From an uncultured Lachnospiraceae bacterium (GTDB lineage: Bacteria; Bacillota; Clostridia; Lachnospirales; Lachnospiraceae): 64,000 nucleotides of DNA. Position numbers and translations under genes: made by a program. Below are positions 59,180 through 64,000 of the stretch, piece after piece. Location of the stretch: NCBI GenBank assembly GCA_910584915.1, contig CAJUDM010000023.1:1-64000 (forward strand), given 5' to 3'. Positions within the stretch are counted from its first letter, which is position 1. Each line of letters opens with the position of its first letter. Below the pieces are notes generated by a model, which was not told the DNA's origin, did not search any database, and saw only the letters and a list, made by a program, of their open reading frames with translations.

Positions 59180-60004
59180 CTAATATTCCTCTATATGTAT
59201 GACCTTTGCCGAAAGAATGCCGTACTTTAAAATAGAATTGGCAAAAATCTGAAAACGCTCCGCCGCATCGCTGACAAAAAAACGATGCATATTGGTACCG
59301 AGCCCCGGCGCCTGTTCATTCAGAATATCATGTTCTCTCAGCAGTTCCTTCAACTCCCTCGCCGTCTCATAGGCGGGATTGACTAATCTCACATTCTCCC
59401 CCATGATCCGCTGTACCGTTTTCCGGATCATCGGATAATGGGTGCAGCCCAGTATCAGCGTATCAATCCCCACATCTATCAGGTCGGTCAGGTAGCGCTT
59501 CGCGATCTCCTCCGTCACCGGATCCTCCCAGAGGCCTTCCTCCACAAGATGTACGAACAGTGGGCATTCCTTTCCGATCACTTCCACATTCGGATCCAGC
59601 TGTCTGATATAGGTAGTATATGTCTCGCTGCCTATAGTCCCGCGGGTGCCTATCACGCCTATCTTTCCGTTTTTCGTGGACTCCACCGCCATTTTAGCGC
59701 CCGGTTTCACCACCCCGATGACGGGTACGTCAATCTCCTGTTCTATCTCATCGAGGGCGTAGGCGCTCGCCGTATTGCAGGCTACAACAATTGCTTTTAC
59801 CTGTTGGGTTTTCAGAAAACGGACGATCTGCAGCGCGTATTTTGTGACGGTCTCTTTTGTCTTATTGCCATAGGGTACCCTTGCCGTATCCCCGAAATAG
59901 ATAACCTTCTCATTCGGTATCTGGTACATGATCTCCTTCACCACCGTCAATCCGCCTACGCCGGAATCAAACACACCGATCGGCGCCTCTTTCCTACTGT
60001 CCAT
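59180..60004 (-). CDS. murI: Glutamate racemase
   Basis: Makes D-glutamate for peptidoglycan. A 274-residue protein with GVFDSGVGGLTVVKEI at the start, the first catalytic cysteine in IVVACNTASAYAL near 75 and the second in LILGCTHYPMI near 188. Slight C-terminal extension is normal in Clostridia. It is in an operon with the DUF1934 gene. Confidence 0.95.
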   Translation of the reverse strand: MDSRKEAPIGVFDSGVGGLTVVKEIMYQIPNEKVIYFGDTARVPYGNKTKETVTKYALQIVRFLKTQQVKAIVVACNTASAYALDEIEQEIDVPVIGVVKPGAKMAVESTKNGKIGVIGTRGTIGSETYTTYIRQLDPNVEVIGKECPLFVHLVEEGLWEDPVTEEIAKRYLTDLIDVGIDTLILGCTHYPMIRKTVQRIMGENVRLVNPAYETARELKELLREHDILNEQAPGLGTNMHRFFVSDAAERFQIFANSILKYGILSAKVIHIEEY

Positions 60005-60061
60005 TACTGTACGATATCCTTTCCCTATCCGGCAGGTATTTCTGCGGATATATTATACGCT

Positions 60062-60328
60062 TTATCTTTTCGCCCATTCCAGGATACTGATCCTTACCTC
60101 GATCTGTTCCGGCTCCGCATCACTGATCTCCCGGTAAAGATTTTTATCTTCGCTCTCTTCTTCCGTGATATCCCTGCCACACTCATCGACCACCCTGACA
60201 CACTCTCCCGTAAAAAGATACTGTGGAAACGCAATGCCCCAGAAACTGAGTGCAAGCAGCGCACTCGCGAATACGGCCGCTGCCTGCAGGCAAAATCTTT
60301 CTCTGCTCTTTCCTGTCATACAAACCAT
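60062..60328 (-). CDS. Small single-pass membrane protein, unknown function
   Basis: An 88-residue protein with one hydrophobic helix (AAAVFASALLALSFWGIAF), followed by an outer domain of about 50 residues with two cysteines (GECVRVVDECGRD) and an acidic stretch. I recognise no family. It lies between gntR and murI on the same strand, 57 bp upstream of murI. Confidence 0.55.
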   Translation of the reverse strand: MVCMTGKSRERFCLQAAAVFASALLALSFWGIAFPQYLFTGECVRVVDECGRDITEEESEDKNLYREISDAEPEQIEVRISILEWAKR

Positions 60329-60373
60329 ACTCCTTCCAGCTTTTATTAAGAAGTATGGCCGCTTTTTTACAGT

Positions 60374-61057
60374 TTAATCAGCTTCCCAGTTGTGAAGCTG
60401 GTTCATGATCGCCGTCTGCTGGTTATCGATATGCTCTTTCGCCAGTTTTACCGCCCTCTCCCTGTCGCGGTTCACAATGCTCTCATAGATCCTGCGGTGT
60501 TCCGTCAGCAGCGTCTCATATCTGCTGTCGTCCTTCAGATATTTCACACGATAGCGGTACATCTGTTCTGAAAGGTTGGCGACCATCTGCCGCAGCACAT
60601 TATTTCCGGTAGCTTCTACGATAATATTATGCAGTGCCACATCCTTCTGTGCAATTTCACGGAGATCCCCGCTCTTTATCGCTCTCTCAAAATCGGCGCA
60701 CGCTTTCGCCAACGCCTGTTTGCCCTCCTCATCGATCCGCCTGCAGGCGAGATCCGCGCTGAACATATCAAGCACCCGCCTGAGCTCCAGAACATCCTTC
60801 AACTCCTTTTCCGTGATCTCAGCCACGATTGTCCCGCGCCTTGGTATCATGATCACAAGCCCTTCCAGTTCCAGCTTGCGGATCGCCTCTCTGATCGGTG
60901 TCCGGCTGACGCCCAGCTTGTCCGCCAGGTGGATCTCCGTAAGCCGGTCCCCGGCCTTTAATTCCTCCATCAGGATCGCTCTGCGCAATTTTTTATAGAC
61001 CACATCCCTGAGCGGCAGAAGCTCATCTGCCCTTGCGTCAAATTCATGATATGCCAT
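60374..61057 (-). CDS. GntR-family regulator with FCD domain
   Basis: A 227-residue regulator: winged helix at about 15-80 (LTEIHLADKLGVSRTPIREA) and an FCD domain with metal-site residues in DVALHNIIVEATGN and KEHIDN. It follows ispE after 55 bp and probably shares its promoter, which contains a GntR-like inverted repeat. Ligand unknown. Confidence 0.88.
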   Translation of the reverse strand: MAYHEFDARADELLPLRDVVYKKLRRAILMEELKAGDRLTEIHLADKLGVSRTPIREAIRKLELEGLVIMIPRRGTIVAEITEKELKDVLELRRVLDMFSADLACRRIDEEGKQALAKACADFERAIKSGDLREIAQKDVALHNIIVEATGNNVLRQMVANLSEQMYRYRVKYLKDDSRYETLLTEHRRIYESIVNRDRERAVKLAKEHIDNQQTAIMNQLHNWEAD

Positions 61058-61112
61058 CCCATATCCCTCTCTTTATATTGCCTGTTCCCCGCAGGCTGTC
61101 TGCACCGCCGGA

Positions 61113-61982
61113 TCAGTCCGCCTGAAATTTCGACAGGAACAATTCCCCGGCAAGTTTCCGCTCCCTGATCATATCCATCGCTGCCCCGGCGGCTTCTCTC
61201 TCCCTGAAAATACCGAACACAGTAGGGCCGCTCCCGCTCATGATGGCCCTGAGAGCCCCCGCATTTTCCATCGCTTCTTCAATCTCCCCTATCACCGGAT
61301 ATTTACTCCCGGTCACACTCTCCAGCACATTCTCCAGCTTTCCGCAAAGTCCCTCCAGATCCCCGGAATCTATATCCCGCATCATGCCGTCGATATCAGG
61401 GTGTCTGTCCAACGTATCGAGCCTCAGATTTTCATACACATATTTTGTGGAGACATCTATGTCCGGCTTCGCCAGCAAAAGGACACAATCGGGCGGCATA
61501 TTCAGCCTTGTAAGTTTCTCGCCGATCCCCTCGGAGAGTGCGCATCCACCCGTCAGACAATAGGGTACATCCGCCCCCAGTTTTACGCCCTCCGTCTGCA
61601 GTTCCTCCAGAGACAGCCCCAGCCTGAAAAGCTCGTTCATTCCTTTCAGGACCGCAGCACAGTCGGCAGATCCGCCCGCCATTCCCGCCGCCATCGGAAT
61701 TCTCTTCCCGATAAATATCTCCACTCCGTCCCGGATGCCGTAATTTCTTTTCATCAGCCCTGCCGCCCGGTGCGCAAGGTTCCTCTCATCGCAGGGGAGC
61801 CCTTTTTTGTCCGTCTTCACAACGATCCTGTCTTCCGGGATCCTCTTTATCGTCAGGGTATCCGCCAGTTCCACAGACTGCATGATCATCCTCACTTCAT
61901 GATAACCATTTTCCAACCGCCTTACCACATCCAGCCCCAGATTAATTTTTCCACGCGCCTTAAGAACCAGTTCCTGCCCCAT
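61113..61982 (-). CDS. ispE: 4-(cytidine 5'-diphospho)-2-C-methyl-D-erythritol kinase
   Basis: GHMP kinase of the methylerythritol phosphate isoprenoid route. A 289-residue protein with ARGKINLGLDVVRR at the start, the ATP loop IPMAAGMAGGSADCAAVLKG near residue 93, and the third GHMP motif MSGSGPTVFGIF near 250. Its consensus promoter and operator lie at 62007-62047. Confidence 0.95.
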   Translation of the reverse strand: MGQELVLKARGKINLGLDVVRRLENGYHEVRMIMQSVELADTLTIKRIPEDRIVVKTDKKGLPCDERNLAHRAAGLMKRNYGIRDGVEIFIGKRIPMAAGMAGGSADCAAVLKGMNELFRLGLSLEELQTEGVKLGADVPYCLTGGCALSEGIGEKLTRLNMPPDCVLLLAKPDIDVSTKYVYENLRLDTLDRHPDIDGMMRDIDSGDLEGLCGKLENVLESVTGSKYPVIGEIEEAMENAGALRAIMSGSGPTVFGIFREREAAGAAMDMIRERKLAGELFLSKFQAD

Positions 61983-62006
61983 CTCTTCTGTTTCCTGTCT
62001 GTATAA

Positions 62007-62047
62007 AGATTGTACTATATTATATACAATCTGGTCTCTATCGTCAA
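62007..62047 (-). promoter_or_regulatory. Promoter of ispE-gntR with inverted-repeat operator
   Basis: Minus strand TTGACG (62042-62047) and TATAAT (62019-62024), spacer 17 bp. AGATTGTA (62007-62014) and TACAATCT (62025-62032) are exact inverted repeats centred on the -10, the usual form of an FCD/GntR operator. Autoregulation by the downstream gntR product is inferred. Confidence 0.75.
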
Positions 62048-62121
62048 CTTATCCTTTTAAATTTCCACTATGCTTTCCGCCCCGTGAGACTGACTCCTCA
62101 CAGGGCGGCATCCTTCCGTTC

Positions 62122-63699
62122 TCAGCGTATGATCAGCATCTTATCCCCCGCATGCACTTCATCCTTGGAGAGATGGTTCATTTCCTTCAGGCTTTCCAGT
62201 GAAACCATGTAGCGCTTCCCGATATCCCAGAGGCTGTCTCCGGACCTCACCACATATCCGACCATGCCGGGCGTCTTTTTATATTTCTCTGTATCCGGCT
62301 CAACAAATTCGATCTCTCTTATCATCTCTTCCTTCGCCCGCCTGAACGCCGACATCTCGAAGCTGAGTATGCCCTTGACCTCCCAGTTCTCTCCGGTACC
62401 TGCCACTGCCAGATTCTCCAGGCATATCTTCAGATTTCCGAAATCAGCGGCTGTGATCCCCGAGGTTTCCAGCAGATATTTAAAGGGGATTCCCGCATGG
62501 AGCCTGTAAAATTTTTTATCCGTCTCATCCTGCAGTAAAAAATCCGCCTCCACGGCGCCCAATATCTCCACACCCTCATCTGTCTGCGTCTGCCCTTCCC
62601 TCTGGACGGAAGCCTGATAGTGGATAAGCTTCGCACCGGCGGGCACTCCCTCGGCGGGAACCTCCTCCGCAAGCCTGTATTTTCCGGCGCAGCGCACCAT
62701 CTTTGTCCGGTATTCCGTCTCCTGCCGTTCCAGGCGCACTTCCTTCTGCAGCCCGTAACAGTCCGCCAGGATCTCTATCTTCTCTTCCCTGTACATCTTT
62801 ATATACAGATCCAGTACCATTTCCAGGGAGAGCACCCGCCTTTCCCCGTCAAAGTCCTCCTGAATCTCCACTTCCTGCTGGCTGACCTGATAACGGATAT
62901 CCGTGATCAGATCTTCCATACACCCCTGACAGTCAACGGCTCCCGAAACCGGTATCGTGGTGCTGAATACCTGTGCTCCCGCCTCCTCGCTCTGAGGCAC
63001 ATAGAGGAAAAACGCCTTCACTTCCCCCTTTACCAGTATCTTCTCCTCCACAGCTCTGAATTCCAGGGCGGACAACTCTACATCCTCCCAGATCAGGCTG
63101 CTTATGTTCGGGCAGCTCTGGGGCAGTTCCATCTCCTCTCTGACTCTGAAAATATCTTTCTTCAGGACAGTGATCCCCGCCGTGTCCAGCGTCTGTTTCC
63201 GGCATTCGACTCCAGTCTCCCGTGGCATCTCAGGCAGGCTCACCGGCACCTCTTCCTCATAAAGTTCCTCCGCAAAAAGTTCAAAGCAGGCGACCGCCTG
63301 GATACTGAGCTTACGCGAATTGATCATACCGATGGTCATGTCCTCCAGTTCCCATCTCGCCTGCACCAGTTCCTCCGCCCCGATGCCGTCCATGTGTACC
63401 TGTTCCTCAAAAGGAATGCTTCCGTCCACAGAACAGATCTCCTGATCTTCATCCGACTGGTAGAGTACCCTGTAATGCAGTTTACCGCGCATCGTCACAT
63501 GATCCGCAGCAGGTTTCAGTTCCTCCAGCCGGATATATCCTTTTTGCCCCAGAACACGGGCAATATCCGGTTTATTATCCTGCAGGTTCCTGTCATCCTC
63601 CAGTGCGATCTGTGTTCCCGCCTTGTATTTCATGCGGTCCATATAAATTTTTCTTTTCTCCAGCTCCATTTTCTCGAAAACCTCCCATCCCTTCGCCAT
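62122..63699 (-). CDS. SPOCS (DUF3794) and LysM domain protein, spore-coat type
   Basis: A 525-residue protein with at least two SPOCS/DUF3794 domains (KPDIARVLGQKGYIRLEELK near 43; a second near 330) and a C-terminal LysM domain (VGYVVRSGDSLWDIGKRYMV; DEVHAGDKMLIIR). This architecture is typical of Clostridia spore-coat or cortex-binding proteins. Either the ATG at 63699 or the one at 63669, with GGGAGG eleven bases upstream, may be the start. The plus-strand ORFs over it are shadows. Confidence 0.85.
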   Translation of the reverse strand: MAKGWEVFEKMELEKRKIYMDRMKYKAGTQIALEDDRNLQDNKPDIARVLGQKGYIRLEELKPAADHVTMRGKLHYRVLYQSDEDQEICSVDGSIPFEEQVHMDGIGAEELVQARWELEDMTIGMINSRKLSIQAVACFELFAEELYEEEVPVSLPEMPRETGVECRKQTLDTAGITVLKKDIFRVREEMELPQSCPNISSLIWEDVELSALEFRAVEEKILVKGEVKAFFLYVPQSEEAGAQVFSTTIPVSGAVDCQGCMEDLITDIRYQVSQQEVEIQEDFDGERRVLSLEMVLDLYIKMYREEKIEILADCYGLQKEVRLERQETEYRTKMVRCAGKYRLAEEVPAEGVPAGAKLIHYQASVQREGQTQTDEGVEILGAVEADFLLQDETDKKFYRLHAGIPFKYLLETSGITAADFGNLKICLENLAVAGTGENWEVKGILSFEMSAFRRAKEEMIREIEFVEPDTEKYKKTPGMVGYVVRSGDSLWDIGKRYMVSLESLKEMNHLSKDEVHAGDKMLIIR

Positions 63700-64000
63700 A
63701 TCCGCCTTTTCCGACAGAATATGTCCTCTCCGAGGGACACAGGATTCCCCTGCGTCCTTTCTTTAATACATTACTATGAAACTGGTGATATAATTATGCC
63801 TGCGGCCTGCCCGTGTCTGCAAGCCGACCCGCAGACCGTCCACTCTCCGCTCATATCGCCGCCCGAAATGCCGCTGCTCCAGTACACCGTTGCATTGATT
63901 CCCGGGTAATCAGTACTGGCATGGACGGCGAGTGCCGGTCATCCAAAGATCAATGTGATCGGTTACCAGCCTGTCACGGCGCCGATCAGATCCGTAATAT
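63700..64000. other. Upstream region of the SPOCS gene and window edge
   Basis: No complete gene. A hairpin GGACACAGG/CCTGCGTCC lies near 63736-63758. A minus-strand frame reading ITDLIGAVTGW enters from the right edge and stops at 63963-63965; it may be the tail of a gene outside the window but is too short to judge. Confidence 0.4.

Noticed and set aside
62620..63909. 429-codon forward ORF opposite the SPOCS gene
   Set aside because: Shadow of the SPOCS/LysM coding sequence; no ribosome binding site and His/Leu/Phe-rich translation typical of antisense frames.
63963..64000. Partial gene at the right edge
   Set aside because: Only 12 codons are visible; reading frame plausible but not supportable.

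Overview
The window looks like a chromosomal segment of a Gram-positive, endospore-forming gut anaerobe, most likely a Lachnospiraceae (Clostridium cluster XIVa) member. The evidence is the gene content: a SpoIIID-type regulator, a SPOCS/LysM spore-coat-type protein, Firmicute YesN/YesM two-component genes, a glycyl-radical microcompartment, AGGAGG ribosome binding sites and TTGACA/TATAAT promoters. The genus cannot be fixed from this sequence alone.

Region 1 (1-7.3 kb) is the end of a mobile element. It carries a partial Cys-rich VLP protein, an XRE regulator with an operator inside its promoter, then a tightly packed defence cassette: Vsr nickase, small XRE regulator, cytosine-C5 methyltransferase, PmeII-type endonuclease and a large PHP-ATPase of the TrlF type. 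The element stops within a spoIIID-like gene that lacks its C-terminal half.

Region 2 (7.6-17.8 kb) holds a lipoprotein, a rhamnose-type ABC importer (substrate-binding protein, two permeases, double ATPase) and a divergent YesN/YesM two-component pair, followed by a frameshifted DUF2442 gene. Region 3 (17.9-26.4 kb) is a GntR-controlled catabolic operon of unknown substrate: Zn-type dehydrogenase, two DapA-family lyases, a TRAP transporter and an FAD oxidoreductase. Region 4 (26.4-38.6 kb) has a DUF1846 protein, rhamnose isomerase and rhamnulokinase, a Gfo/Idh/MocA oxidoreductase, a ROK regulator with an AllA-like protein, two AraC regulators, a HAD phosphatase and a DeoR regulator.

Region 5 (38.8-52.9 kb, minus strand) is a complete glycyl-radical-enzyme bacterial microcompartment of the fucose/rhamnose type: B12-independent propanediol dehydratase and its activase, six BMC-domain shell proteins plus one pentameric vertex protein, PduV-like GTPase, class II aldolase, HbpS/PduO-C protein, propionaldehyde dehydrogenase, Zn alcohol dehydrogenase, PduL and PduS. 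Together with RhaA and RhaB it gives a route from L-rhamnose through lactaldehyde and 1,2-propanediol to propanol and propionyl-phosphate. No propionate kinase is visible. Region 6 (53-64 kb) is ordinary housekeeping: PHP phosphoesterase, NlpC/P60 hydrolase, AsnS, FKBP-type lipoprotein, MurI, IspE, GntR regulator and a SPOCS protein.

The most unusual signal is outside the genes. Intercistronic gaps of the microcompartment operon, and the leaders of two other transcription units, hold families of structured repeats (about 105, 92, 41 and 50 nt) in which base pairs change in a compensatory way between copies. They lie just upstream of ribosome binding sites and on the strand of the downstream gene, which suggests RNA-level elements. 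All homology calls were made by reading the sequence; no database search was run.
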